64,000 nt of DNA. Source: Aculops lycopersici. Lineage: Eukaryota > Arthropoda > Arachnida > Trombidiformes > Eriophyidae. The stretch spans positions 208,342 to 272,341 of the forward strand of contig WNKI01000005.1 of assembly GCA_015350385.1 (NCBI GenBank), given 5' to 3'. Positions 43,528-54,400 of the stretch are shown here, piece by piece (the stretch's first letter is position 1; every line of letters starts with the position of its first letter). The translations under genes and the position numbers were made by a program. The notes beneath the pieces are model-generated. The model was not told where the DNA came from and searched no databases. It was given only the letters and a program-made list of their open reading frames with translations.

Positions 43528-45267
43528 ATGACTTCGACAACAATTGCAACACCATCACATAATGGTAGTGGCAACAACAATAACAATAATACCAACAACA
43601 ATTCCTATCCCTCCTCGTCGACCACAACTTCAACCTCTAATCCTATTACAATGAATATCATCTCAAATACAGTTTCCCCACCACAATCATTGCCGCAACA
43701 GCAGCAACATATATACCAACAACCACCAATATCATCGTCACCCATAACAGCAACTCCAACACCCTCAACGACTAACAATAATACTAATAATAATAATAAC
43801 GATAACAATAGTAATATCTATAATGAAAAAACAGACACCACAACCGCCACAACTACCACAACCACCACCACCTCCAGAACACCAAGTTCCACCAATTGGT
43901 CCCAGTCCAATAATCGATTTAGTATTGGATCGATCAAATTAATGATTGAATCGTCAGAGATTGGTCAAATAACTGACGAAGCCGCGCTATTTATGTCTAA
44001 TTTAGTTACCCAAAAATTAAGAGAAGTTATCAAGCAAGCAGAAAAGTTTTGCTTTCACTCAAAACGAAGAAAATTACTTACTAAAGATATCGACTATTCT
44101 CTCAAGTTGTTGAACATACAACCAATTCTAGGCTTCTATTGCAACGAACTAATCCCATTCAGATTTGCAACTGGTGGTGGGCATAAGATATTCTATTATG
44201 ACGATAAAGAGATTGAATTAGCCGATGTAATTGCGCGAGTTAATATCCCCAAACTACCACAAGATGTTGCCATTGAATCACATTGGCTAGCAATAGACGG
44301 AGTTCAGCCAGCTATACCGGAAAATCCGCCACCCTTAAATAGAGATGAGCAAAGATTAGAATGCATTGACCCTCTAGAGTCCCTGAACGATAGGGCATAC
44401 CACTATGGGGTACGTGGAGATTTTGCTCGAATGCGTGATATTGAATTTGGTCCCGACGGTAGGATCCTAAATGATGGCGACTTTGGAAAGAATTTTAAGC
44501 CAAATTTGTATGGAAGAGCAAATACAAATGTTCTCAAGAAGCAAGTCGAAACAGTTCAAATCAAGCAATTAGCTACCCACGAGTTGAGTGTCGAGCAGCA
44601 GCTATATTATAAGGAAATAACTGAGGCTTGTGTTGGATCAAACGAACAGAAGAGATTGCATGCCCTAAATTCTTTAAGTCATGATCCTGGTTTACATCAG
44701 ATGTTACCTCGATTGAGTACCTTCATCTCAGAGGGTGTCAAGGTTAATGTCGTGCACAATAATCTAGCTCTTCTGATTTATTTGATGCGAATGGTGAAGG
44801 CACTACTAGAGAATCAATCCCTCTATTTGGAGAAGTATTTGCACGAATTAGTTCCAACAGTAATCACTTGTATAGTTTCAAAACAAATTTGCAATCGCCC
44901 AGAGCAAGAGAATCACTATGCCCTAAGAGATTTCACCTGCAAGCTACTAGCCAATATTTGCAAAACTTATAATACATCCACTAATTGTTTGCAAACTAGG
45001 ATAACAAAACTCTTGTGTAAGGCCTTAGACAATCCTAATCTACCCCTATCAAGTGTCTACGGTTGCATATCAGCTTTATGCGAGTTGGGCCCAGAAGTTC
45101 AGCAGACGTTATTAGTAAAACGGCTCAAGATGATACATGACCGTATTCGATCCTCAGCATCCGCCTCATCGACTGGTAGTCCAGAGAGACACTCGCCAGC
45201 TTCGCCCGAAGGAAAGATTTTAAGTCTTTTGCACAAATTCGAGCTACATCTACCGCCAGCCTCTTAG
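43528..45267 (+). CDS. Taf6: TFIID subunit TAF6 (histone-fold protein)
   Basis: The product is 579 residues from the ATG at 43528. The preceding in-frame codons use no ATG. An Asn/Thr/Ser-rich N-terminal extension of about 130 residues is followed by the TAF6 histone fold (SIKLMIESSEIGQITDEAAL to KRRKLLTKDIDYSLKLL). Next comes the linker signature (LGFYCNELIPFRFATGGGHK and HWLAIDGVQPAIPENPPP). The C-terminal HEAT-repeat region (about 340-545) starts with the conserved THELSVEQQLYYKEITEACVG. TAF6 pairs with TAF9 through the histone fold and forms part of the TFIID core that binds downstream promoter DNA. Related forms also serve in SAGA. The vertebrate protein lacks this long Asn/Thr-rich N-terminus. 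Poly(A) signal AATAAA at 45334-45339. The gene is convergent with the Lys-rich gene. Confidence 0.95.
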   Translation: MTSTTIATPSHNGSGNNNNNNTNNNSYPSSSTTTSTSNPITMNIISNTVSPPQSLPQQQQHIYQQPPISSSPITATPTPSTTNNNTNNNNNDNNSNIYNEKTDTTTATTTTTTTTSRTPSSTNWSQSNNRFSIGSIKLMIESSEIGQITDEAALFMSNLVTQKLREVIKQAEKFCFHSKRRKLLTKDIDYSLKLLNIQPILGFYCNELIPFRFATGGGHKIFYYDDKEIELADVIARVNIPKLPQDVAIESHWLAIDGVQPAIPENPPPLNRDEQRLECIDPLESLNDRAYHYGVRGDFARMRDIEFGPDGRILNDGDFGKNFKPNLYGRANTNVLKKQVETVQIKQLATHELSVEQQLYYKEITEACVGSNEQKRLHALNSLSHDPGLHQMLPRLSTFISEGVKVNVVHNNLALLIYLMRMVKALLENQSLYLEKYLHELVPTVITCIVSKQICNRPEQENHYALRDFTCKLLANICKTYNTSTNCLQTRITKLLCKALDNPNLPLSSVYGCISALCELGPEVQQTLLVKRLKMIHDRIRSSASASSTGSPERHSPASPEGKILSLLHKFELHLPPAS

Positions 45268-45333
45268 ACAGTTCAGGTATATTTCGATAATACCTGGTCT
45301 AATCAGGAGTGGGCAAGCTACCCTAAAATTACT

Positions 45334-45339
45334 AATAAA
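45334..45339 (+). terminator. poly(A) signal (AATAAA) of TAF6
   Basis: The canonical hexamer lies 67 bases past the stop codon. The convergent Lys-rich gene has its own signal at 45490-45495. Confidence 0.55.
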
Positions 45340-45489
45340 TTCTTAGCGAGGAGGCAGACTAGTCCATGACTCATGCGACTATCACACTTCCGTCAAAGTT
45401 TGTAGGGACATTATTGGAGACTCTGACCCACAAGTCTCTGATAGCATGTTAAGTGTCCTTAGTTAGATAACAGCAGTTGTGTCAGGTAG

Positions 45490-45495
45490 TTTATT
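45490..45495 (-). terminator. poly(A) signal (AATAAA) of the Lys-rich membrane protein gene
   Basis: TTTATT on the plus strand lies 28 bases beyond the stop codon of the minus-strand gene. Confidence 0.55.
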
Positions 45496-45522
45496 CATCC
45501 AGATAAATCTACACCATTTTAT

Positions 45523-48153
45523 CTATCTATCCCATTCACTGGCCATCTTTTTCTTCTTCTTCTCCTCGTGGTGCTTCATGTACTTCTTCTTCCATTTGCC
45601 CTTATCGTATTTCTTGTACTTCTCGCCTTGATCCTTCATTTTCTTTGCCCCCTTCACATCCTTAGCTTGCCACTTCTTCATCTTGGCATAGTTATACTTG
45701 TCATCATATTTCTTCCACTTCTTCTTGAAATCTTTGTCTCTAAACTCGTCGAAGTAAGATTTTTTCTGTCCAAATTCCTCTTTGTGGTAGACATTCTTGA
45801 ATCCCTTCTTCTTGAACCCTTTGTCTTTGTAGAATTTCTTTCCTTTCTTTCCTCCTTGACCCCCCTTGCCCTTGCTGCTTTTCTTTCCCTTCTTTGCGCC
45901 TTTAAACTTCTTCTCCTTGAGATACTTTTTGAGCTCTTTCTTATGCTTCTTTTTCTTGTAACCACCCTTCTTCATAGCCAAAGTCATCTTCTTCTTATGC
46001 TTTGACTTGTGCGCCTTTTTCTTCTTCATTGACTTATGGTGATGCTCCATACCTGAGGCCGGATATAGCAAAAGTCCCTCCTCAATGGTGATCTGCGAAT
46101 CAGCCCCAATCTTATCCTTGTCCTTAGCCTTGTGAGTAATATTCTGATTAGTGGATTCAGGTTTCAACGGAGCAGGCAGTTGGCTTTGGGTTAAAGCGTC
46201 GAGAAGTCGCTGTTGATCCAACAATTCTTGCAAGTTTGCGTCGGCCGAGGTCAGGTGATAGTAAGCCGGTGAGCCAACATGTTGTCTGTCGGCATCATCA
46301 GGCCTTGAGGCTCGTGGTTCATTTGCAAGCGCATCACCCGCCTCTTGTTGTTGGTGCTCTTTATCATGATTTTGCTGCTCTCCTTGTTTCTCGACCTCAT
46401 TGCTTGGCGCCTCTTCGTAGTCATCTTCTTCACCTTCGTACTCATCACTGTCGTCATCAGATCTCTTGATTGAGGGTGCAGCGGCTTCATATAATCTCTT
46501 CCTCCTCTTTCGCTTCTTCCCTGATCGTTGGACAGAGATATTGTTATTTTTTGGAGCTAGATCGGTCGCATTAGCTGGACCAATAACTCCAGAGTCAATT
46601 GACCATCGCCTCAATCTTATTCTCTGCTTAATGATCGCTTTGCCTGTAGCGTTCGTCTTATTCTCAGTCTTTACAACATCAACTTTTGAATTAGGGGACT
46701 TCTCGGAGGGTTTAGCTACACTTTTACTTTTAATCTTCCTCAGCTCCCCACCAATCTTGCCATGATTATTTACCGGAAGAAGCAAATTGTGATCAACTTC
46801 TAGGTCTAGATTTCGTCGTCTACTTGGCGCCAAAAATCTGGCTATTTGACTACCTAGAATCTCCGGCCTCCCCTCATCGAGTTTCTTCTTCCTATTCCTC
46901 TTGCTCTTTAACCCTTTGATACCTTTCACGAGGGTAGGATCCGCACTCGAAAGTGCATCGTCAAATTGAACGGTGCTCTTGTAGTCGAAGGGTTTGTCTT
47001 GGCGCGAAGCTATACCTGAACTTGGTTGCGTCATTCTATCGACATCTTCGTCGATTGCCTTACCAGTTTCGAGAGCCTTAGCCTCATCCTCGGCCGTTGG
47101 CTCGGCTTCTGTGGAGTCTTGATGATCTCTGGCCGCCTGTTCATCAATAGATTCCGTTGGCGATCTATCTTCGTCCTCTAGAGGCTCGCGATCTTGTTCA
47201 CCGTCCTCAGCTACATCTGAAATTGGCGCCTCTGTGGTGACATTAGAATTATCGCCTGACTCCGTTGCTTCCGGTTCGCTTTCAGGCTGGGTTGGCTGGC
47301 TAGTCTCTTCAACAAGATGCTGGCCCGATGAGGATGTGTCACTTATCGACGACCCGCTAGGCACTCGATCCGTTTGATTCTCTGACTCTGGTTCGTCGCC
47401 AGTTTCGCGATTTGACGTTGATGGCGACTCAGTTTCATCCTCTGGGCTTAAAACTGGTTCCTCCTCGCTAGTTTCCTCGTCTCTATCTCGACTTGTGAGT
47501 TGTCTTTGAAGCAGTTCATTGAGTTTTGTTGTCACGCGAGGATCTCGAACCTGAGGCGCAGTAATAAGACTCGGCGAGCGACCCACAGGTAGATGGTAAG
47601 TTTGAGCATACTGTCGCTGACTTGCAAGTTGCTGTTGCAGCAAACGAGCTTGCTGCTTCTGATGCTCATGATTATTGAGCCTCAATCTTTCTAGTGCAGC
47701 TAAAGCATTGGGCGCTCTAAAAGCATAGATGCGATCATGATCGATATCATCACTTGGCTCGGGTCCGCCGTTTCGCTGATGGATATCTTGAGACAGTTGA
47801 CGTCTTCTAGCGGCTATCAGCTGACGCAACAGGTTACTCCTTTGCTTGATCTCCGCGGGAGGCAAATAAATAGGCGACTGGTTGGTTTCCTCGGAAGGCT
47901 GCTGATGGCTTGCCACGAGATGATCGGCGGAAGTAACTACAGAATTTGAGCTAGCATTTGCTGACTTGTCGCCATGACTCTCGCCACCGATCAGCCGGTT
48001 GATACTTAAACCCAAAATTGAGTCCGAGCCGCCGATATTCAACTTGTAGAGAGCATAGATACTCCACGAGATAATAATAACAATAAATATAACTAGTGTA
48101 CACTCGGCCCGAATGGTTCGTCTTGCTGCCTTGAACAGTCTAACCTCAGACAT
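45523..48153 (-). CDS. membrane-anchored protein with acidic middle and Lys/Tyr/Phe-rich C-terminus
   Basis: The product is 876 residues. A short basic N-terminus precedes one hydrophobic segment (CTLVIFIVIIISWSIYALY, residues about 18-37) with no cleavage site evident, so a type II membrane protein or uncleaved anchor is likely. The middle is Glu/Asp/Ser/Thr-rich, with basic clusters RSGKKRKRRKRLYE and SKRNRKKK that could be processing sites. The last 190 residues are extremely Lys-rich with Gly, Tyr and Phe. They contain KGFKKKGFKNVYHKEEFGQK, close in pattern to a motif I know from secreted Lys/His/Gly-rich arthropod proteins (K-G-F-K-x-x-G-F-x-x-V-Y-H-K-x-E). That resemblance is from memory and should be checked. 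A TATA box on this strand at 48326-48331 supports the start. Function unknown; a cuticle or matrix role is a guess. Confidence 0.75.
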   Translation of the reverse strand: MSEVRLFKAARRTIRAECTLVIFIVIIISWSIYALYKLNIGGSDSILGLSINRLIGGESHGDKSANASSNSVVTSADHLVASHQQPSEETNQSPIYLPPAEIKQRSNLLRQLIAARRRQLSQDIHQRNGGPEPSDDIDHDRIYAFRAPNALAALERLRLNNHEHQKQQARLLQQQLASQRQYAQTYHLPVGRSPSLITAPQVRDPRVTTKLNELLQRQLTSRDRDEETSEEEPVLSPEDETESPSTSNRETGDEPESENQTDRVPSGSSISDTSSSGQHLVEETSQPTQPESEPEATESGDNSNVTTEAPISDVAEDGEQDREPLEDEDRSPTESIDEQAARDHQDSTEAEPTAEDEAKALETGKAIDEDVDRMTQPSSGIASRQDKPFDYKSTVQFDDALSSADPTLVKGIKGLKSKRNRKKKLDEGRPEILGSQIARFLAPSRRRNLDLEVDHNLLLPVNNHGKIGGELRKIKSKSVAKPSEKSPNSKVDVVKTENKTNATGKAIIKQRIRLRRWSIDSGVIGPANATDLAPKNNNISVQRSGKKRKRRKRLYEAAAPSIKRSDDDSDEYEGEEDDYEEAPSNEVEKQGEQQNHDKEHQQQEAGDALANEPRASRPDDADRQHVGSPAYYHLTSADANLQELLDQQRLLDALTQSQLPAPLKPESTNQNITHKAKDKDKIGADSQITIEEGLLLYPASGMEHHHKSMKKKKAHKSKHKKKMTLAMKKGGYKKKKHKKELKKYLKEKKFKGAKKGKKSSKGKGGQGGKKGKKFYKDKGFKKKGFKNVYHKEEFGQKKSYFDEFRDKDFKKKWKKYDDKYNYAKMKKWQAKDVKGAKKMKDQGEKYKKYDKGKWKKKYMKHHEEKKKKKMASEWDR

Positions 48154-48650
48154 TAAAACTAAATTTGCTTTCTCTATGGCGACCCCTCGTGTCTCTATTC
48201 ATATTTGTGCAGATCTACTCTCATCGATCATCTTGTAATTTGATCGATTAATTAGCTCGCATTAGAGTCGATCTATCAAGTGTCTCAATCATTTGAGCAG
48301 ACAAGCGGCGATGATTTGCGGTCAGTTTATAAGAAATTCCCATGAGCGGCTAAGAAGCGAGAGAAAAAAGGCTCACTCACCTGACGCGCCCAGTCGAGGT
48401 GTGGGCAACGCTTTCCGTTGCATCATCTGCTCCAGCGTAAAATCAATGTTTTGCTCCTCTCCCAATTACACAATTCCCACGCTATCCTGTTAGAAATTGA
48501 TCTAGTTGAATCCAACAATCTAGATTGACCAAGTGATTGTTAATTGTTTCGGCTAACCTTCACTCAAGTTGTACGAGACAATCATGTTCAGGAATAGCAA
48601 CATTAATCGCAACAACAAAAACAACAACTGCAACTACAACTACAACAACA
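48154..48650. promoter_or_regulatory. shared promoter region: Lys-rich gene (-) and MFSD6 (+)
   Basis: The 497 bases lie between divergent starts. A minus-strand TATAAA (plus-strand TTTATA 48326-48331) is placed about 175 bases before the Lys-rich start codon. No TATA box is seen for MFSD6. Confidence 0.4.
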
Positions 48651-50597
48651 ATGACCTTGGTGTACAGAATTCACTACTTTCTATGGTCCGGTGCTCAAGC
48701 ATCAATCTTCTCGTAAGTGAGTTTTCCGATCGGCGATAAACTAAACTAGATTAGAACAACCAACTAACCGTCTGAAACTCTCATCTCCAAATTCTTCTTT
48801 GATCTCTTTTGATTGCGAATCAACAGGTACGAAGCGGTCTATGCGCGCCACTATACAAATGCCAGCACATTGCTCTTCGGTTACCTCAAGACGTTCTTAT
48901 CCTTTGCAACGGTTATCACAACTCCAATAGTTTGTTCAGTGGCCGATAGACGGAGAGCTCATAGAGACTATTTTACAAATGCCTTGCTTATTTCAATGAT
49001 GGCACTGGTTTGTTTAGCCTTGTTGCCAGTTATTTCCAGAAAAACATATACGCCTTTAGCAATAGATGGTGAAAATTCCAGTTATAATGGCAGTGTAAGT
49101 GGGAACCACCAACAAACGAATGGTGATTTGCTTATCGCTCCTTGGATAGTTTTTTGTTTAGCCATATTGGCCTTTGATCTTTCTAGTGGAGTGTGTACCT
49201 GTTTTAGTCACTGCTTTGCGGTACTTCGGGCCGAGGAAAATGGCATCAGTTTTGGACGCCTCATTGTATGGAGTACTTTGGGTTCGGCAGCCTGTGCCAT
49301 GATGCTCAGTTTCCTCAGTCAATTCACCTCCTTGCCCCGCCTTCTGCCGGGTATTTTATTTGGTGTCGCTCTATTGGCTATTGATATTATAACCGTTTCA
49401 TGTTGGACCAAACAGGAAGATTCTAGACCCTTAACAATTCCCACAAATGCAGCCAAACACCTGGATCCTAGCGACCACCTACCAGTGAGCGACTCGGCAA
49501 GAGTATATATGGATCGGGGGATCAATGAACATGATGGATTTATGAGACGTGGAACCGAGGGTCCAAATGAGATCTCGGTCAAGTATAAGCATCAACCGAC
49601 TGGTCCAAATGCAAAGACTGAGCATGAGATGCCGCCTGATCCCGTGTCCATATCGACAATATTGAGTGGGGAGAATACAAACGTCATTGATCATAATCTG
49701 AGCTATGACTTTCAAGTTAAGACAAACAGAAGTCCCTTGGACTCACCTGGTGATAGATATGACCAGGAACAGCAACCACCACAACCACCTGCAGTCAAAT
49801 TGCCACAGCAACAACCGCCTCCACCACTATTAAAGGTAAACAATCAAGAGCCACCTCCGAAGGCTACCAGTTTCAAAGTTCAACTTTTATTCTTTTTCTT
49901 AATTTTAAAAAGGCGAAAGTCTCTTATTAGATATCTGATTTTATTCACTCTATCAGGTTTCTTCATGGCCTTACATTGGAATTATTTCTTTCTTTATCTG
50001 GAGCAAATTTACAGAGACGAATTTGTGCTGATTTCCGCACTATCAATGACGGGCCAGGGACTTTTAGGCGAGTTGCCCTTCTTCATATTGTCTCGTAAAT
50101 TTATCGATTGGTTTGGCCGGTCCAACACTCTAAGCATTAGTTTCATCACCATGGGAATCAGGTTTTTATTGTACAGATTTCTACTACCAAACGTTAGTAT
50201 GTATTACATATTTATCGCGGACACCTTTCAAGGGCCAAATTATGGCTTATTCTATGTGGTTATGACGGAGATTGGCCTTGATTACTCCTTTTGTGACGAT
50301 AAAACCATTGACAAGTTGGCTGAAATGCGCAAAGTGGACAAGAACGACCAGCGCCAGGTTGTCTCACTGCGATTGTCTCTGAGATCAACTATTCCTTCAA
50401 TGGCTTTCGCCTGCTACGAGGGGCTCGGTACTAGTCTTGGTAGTTTGGCAGGTGGTTGGTGTGTGACCCATTACGGATTTAACACCCTTTGGCTGGTGAT
50501 GTCAGTTGGCGCCCTGACAGTTGGCCTAATGAATCTGATCATTGAGATTTACTTTTGCAAAAGAAATTCTTCGCGCCAGGGAATCCTTAAAAAGTGA
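48651..50597 (+). CDS. MFSD6: MFSD6-like major-facilitator transporter, two exons
   Basis: Exon 1 is 48651-48712 (MTLVYRIHYFLWSGAQASIF plus two bases) and exon 2 is 48827-50597. The 114-base intron has GTAAGT and CAACAG borders. Joining creates TCG-TAC-GAA and restores the first transmembrane helix of the MFSD6 family. The product is about 611 residues. About twelve hydrophobic segments fall in two blocks separated by a hydrophilic loop of roughly 150 residues (Pro/Gln-rich). The SVADRRRAHR after the second helix matches the MFS loop 2-3 position. The C-terminal half has ALHWNYFFLYLE, then GQGLLGELPFFILSRKFIDW and FQGPNYGLFYVVM, typical of the MFS_1-like/MFSD6 group. Substrates of this group are poorly known. 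Poly(A) signal AATAAA at 50767-50772. Confidence 0.87.
48713..48826 (+). other. MFSD6 intron, 114 bases
   Basis: The donor TC before GTAAGTGAG and the acceptor AATCAACAG flank a frame-restoring join. The intron splits a serine codon after its second base. Confidence 0.85.
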
Positions 50598-51462
50598 GCT
50601 CACCTTAGAGACCCCCTCATTGGATCGCTACCTGCCCTTGACTCGCTCGGTCTGTTTAAGTTGAAGTCGCTCAGAGATCGACTCGACGTTCCCGGGAGAG
50701 TGGCAGCGGGCAAGTGGCTATGAGGCCACCGATTTCTGGAGGAAGGTGAGCGATAATGATAATCTCAATAAAGTTAATTTAATTTTTTAGTCCAGGTAGA
50801 TGGTGATGAGTTCATTCGCCAATTTGCCGCTAGGCGTCAGCACTGTGAGCCAACCACTGAGTTCTATGTAGGAGTCGACGCAGAATTAGAACCGTACCGC
50901 GTTACGCAATGAATTTCCATATTGCCACTTCGAGGCGACTTCAACTTCAACTTCGATTGCGCAGCCGCAGCAATCAGATCATAATGATGGCGAGACGAGT
51001 CCTCATTCCCGTTGCCATCTTCTCTCTCTCCCTTATCCAATGATTAAGACGCCATTCAAGTGAACACACCGTGGCCACGTAGATCAAACAACATTTTGCG
51101 TCTTGTGCCACTGATACATGAGGATTTAGAAAGGGAGAAGATGAGATCGAAGAGTTGAGGGAGAGAGAGAGAGAGAGAGAGAAGAAGAAGAAGAAGATGA
51201 TCGACGTTTATGAGCAGTGAAATCAAGAATTATTTGCTTTCCGCCGTGAGGGTTCGGGTCGTTGACTTTATGTGACTTCTGTCAAGCTTCCCAGTGCTTA
51301 CCTTTACAACTCACGACTCTATTTCCCCGCGATAAATTTGTCATTATTACTCAATCAAGAATCTAGTTCACTCTTTTTCCTAGATCATCATTTCAACTCT
51401 TCCGTTACAAAGTCAAGTGAGTTTTTCATATCATTATCAGCATTGTAATTCGGTTGAGCAAA
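50598..51462. other. intergenic: MFSD6 3' end and Dpr-like 5' region
   Basis: It holds the MFSD6 poly(A) signal (50767-50772) and a GA/GAA microsatellite (51160-51197). No open frame of interest. The promoter of the Dpr-like gene should lie here or further upstream in an untranslated exon. Confidence 0.45.
51160..51197. repeat. GA then GAA microsatellite
   Basis: An uninterrupted GA run passes into GAA units just upstream of the Dpr-like first exon. Confidence 0.8.
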
Positions 51463-54400
51463 ATGACTTCCGGTCACCTCTTTGCCACAAGAGCAGAGAG
51501 TGTAGCCTTTGAGCATGCAGTTTTTACCACTGGCAACAACACGAGAAACTCGAGACGAGAGTTGCGTAAACTGGAGTGTTATCCATGCAAAATTTTACAC
51601 AGAAACAATACAAAATGTCCACTCAACTCAAACCATACGAAACTAGGCAAACAAAACGTCAATAGTATGAAACAAAAAGCAACTAAAATGTCCAACTACA
51701 TCAGCAGAAGCAGCAGCAAGATTAAGATACCTTCAATTCTCATGCTGATGCTCATTTGCCTCCTACTAGCCATCACAATCAAAACAACCGTGGCAACCAC
51801 GAGCCGGCTACCACCAAATCACCTCAATACAAACCAAAAAGATCACGATATCGAGCAGCAGCAGCAAGCAGGTAAGTCGAGCTTTCCATTTGGATTTCTT
51901 GCCCAGTTTCGTGAGTTTGGCCAGGACAACATCGAGGAAAAAACTCCATTGTTCAATTTTTCAGCCTCAGATTCTCATAACAATCGAGCCGAATAGCAAG
52001 AGTCAGCACAAATTTAACTTTTCAAGTATATCTCTCGATGTTCAGAAAACAGCGAGCACCATGAACCTAATGAAGTGATGGTTTCTATTTCGTTGTTGAG
52101 CTTGAGTTTGTGGTTTCGTTTCAAAATTTGCATCCCCGAGGGAAGGAAGTGAGAGGAGATGCTAAATTTCAAACGCCTCCACCGGTACGTGGCCTTGCAA
52201 GCTCAGTGGTTGCACACAATCGCACCCGGGGCGCAACTCGCATCGAGAGCTCGCTAGGTGGTTGCCGCCACAACTGCTGCTAAATTTGCGGGTGCGCGTG
52301 CAAATTGGCTCACGAACGAGCGCCAGCGATATGGAAGCTCATCTTTGAGGGTTCATTCTACTTGCAAGCCTTGAGTTGAGTTGAGTAGTGTTCCGTTGCG
52401 TTACGTTACAGTGCCTTAAGTTACCTTATAACCGAGAGAATTGAGATAACCACCAAAAGTGGGAGCGAGCGCTATGATCTTGAGCGCCGACTTTTCGGAG
52501 TTTTGGCCAAGAAATTGCCAAGGTAATCTAATTTAATGGGTAATCATCCCCATAGGCGCGCGCCTGTACCTTCACCTGCGTGCAACTTCTATCGCCGCAA
52601 AGGCGTTCGAGCAGCAAAAGAACTCTCGGCCAAGTTGGCGCTCGAGCGACTTAACAACAATGAGATTGGCTGGAAATTTTTGAATATCCACCAGTCTTAT
52701 CATCTCGAATCCTCCATTTCCATCCAGGTGGTTGATATTGTTGTTGTTGTTGTTGTTGTTGTTACTACTACCTTTTAGTTTAGTTTCCCCACAAGATTGC
52801 TCCCTTTCTGGAGTAAAATGAGGGAGTTCATTTCTTGATGTGCGAAGGGGTTCGTTCGTTTGCCTGCGTAAAAATCTCCTATCAAGGGAAGCTCAACAAA
52901 AAATTGGTCAACTATTTTGCCCACTTGTTTATGCCAACTCAATCCTGGCCAACGATTACAGACTCGCATCAACTTCCCATTGGAAACCGGGCGTTTATGC
53001 GCCAATGGCACGCAAAGTTTTGGGGCCACTTTTGTTCAGCAACAAACTTGCTAAAGACTTGAGCGCCTAGTGCAAACAGATTAATTATGATGCCCAAGTT
53101 GCGATAACGCGGCGACAACCAGTCATCGTTTGCAGTTATGATGCCGCTATCATAATGATTACATAATGACCGAGCCATCAAAGGTCTCGCAAGTGAGGCT
53201 TTGTGTTCACTCGCTCGCTCACTTTGCCAGTATGTTTTTCAGTTCAAAAATTTAATTGGATTGCGCAACCAACAACCAGCAAATGGCCAACGACGCGAGT
53301 CTCGCGGAACGTAGACGACTTCACATTGTAGTCGTCGCCAGCGTCAAGCTTCGGCGATGTGAGTGCCACTTCAACTCTGGCTATCAGCTGATGTGACCAA
53401 CTGACAATCGCTAGCTCCTTAACACACTTGCGCTAGCTGGCTGCTCCCAAATTAACGCTTGCCAACTTCCGGACCAGAAAACATTCTAACACGGCGACGA
53501 CAACGATCAAACGAAAGCGGACACATGAGAGTGAGAGGGATAGAAAAAGTTGGTTAAAATTGGTGCACCCCGATGGCGAAGTCGACGATGGAAGTGTAGG
53601 CATGTCGTCTTGCTTGTCACTGGTCCACTTTTTCCTTGGTTGTATCAATAATCAGCTAATGGAATCGTGCCAATCGGCCTGCTCCTCATGTAAGCCTCTC
53701 TCGTCCTCCTTGTCGTGTCTTGGGAATCGATAATTTGTCGACCCCGATGGATGGCGTTCACCAACCGGAAGTTGTGGCCTGTGCTAATTAACGTGCACAA
53801 GTTACGGTAGTGCCAAGACCGGTGGCCGGAAGTGGCGGTGGCCATATCGTCGGCTCGTCGCAAATCGATGGCTTCTATCACTCTCATCGAGCAAACTAGA
53901 CTAGCGACTCTCACTTGTTCGCAGGAACCTCAACGGAAGCAGCCGGATTGGCTACTGAGTGGGATGAGTGGTCATCGTGGTGTTCGGTTGGCCTGGAGTA
54001 GCACTACCTTTCGCTTTGAGCTTCCTCGCGAATGGGGACTAAGCACTTGGGACATCCAAATGAGCGATTGAGTGACGAGCCAACGAGCGATAAGATCGGA
54101 CACTTTAAATCATAGACAAGTTGGCGAGTTTCTTTTCCTCTCTCTCTCTTCCTCTTGACAACCAGTCTTCCTGTCGGCCAATGAGTCGGTAAGGTGGCAA
54201 ACGAAAATCTAACGGTTGCACTTGGGAAACGGAAGCTGCTGCAGTCGAGGAGAGTGGAGTTTCCTACTCGAGAATACTGACACAAGCGAATGAAATGTGG
54301 AGGCGCCCGACTGCTACCAATCTTGCCTCTATCATCATCATCATCATCATCATCATCACCCCAAACTTGATCAGTTCATTTCCTGCTCACCTGCGAGCGA

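Noticed and set aside
45568..46005. Leu/Phe/Val-rich plus-strand frame resembling a membrane protein
   Set aside because: It is the complement of the Lys-rich tail of the minus-strand gene: Lys codons AAG/AAA read as Leu/Phe on the other strand.
48350..48380. Possible 31-base intron on the minus strand (GTGAGT ... TTCTTAG) in the Lys-rich gene leader
   Set aside because: The splice words are good, but the size is below plausible limits and the TATA box at 48326-48331 would place transcription start downstream of it.
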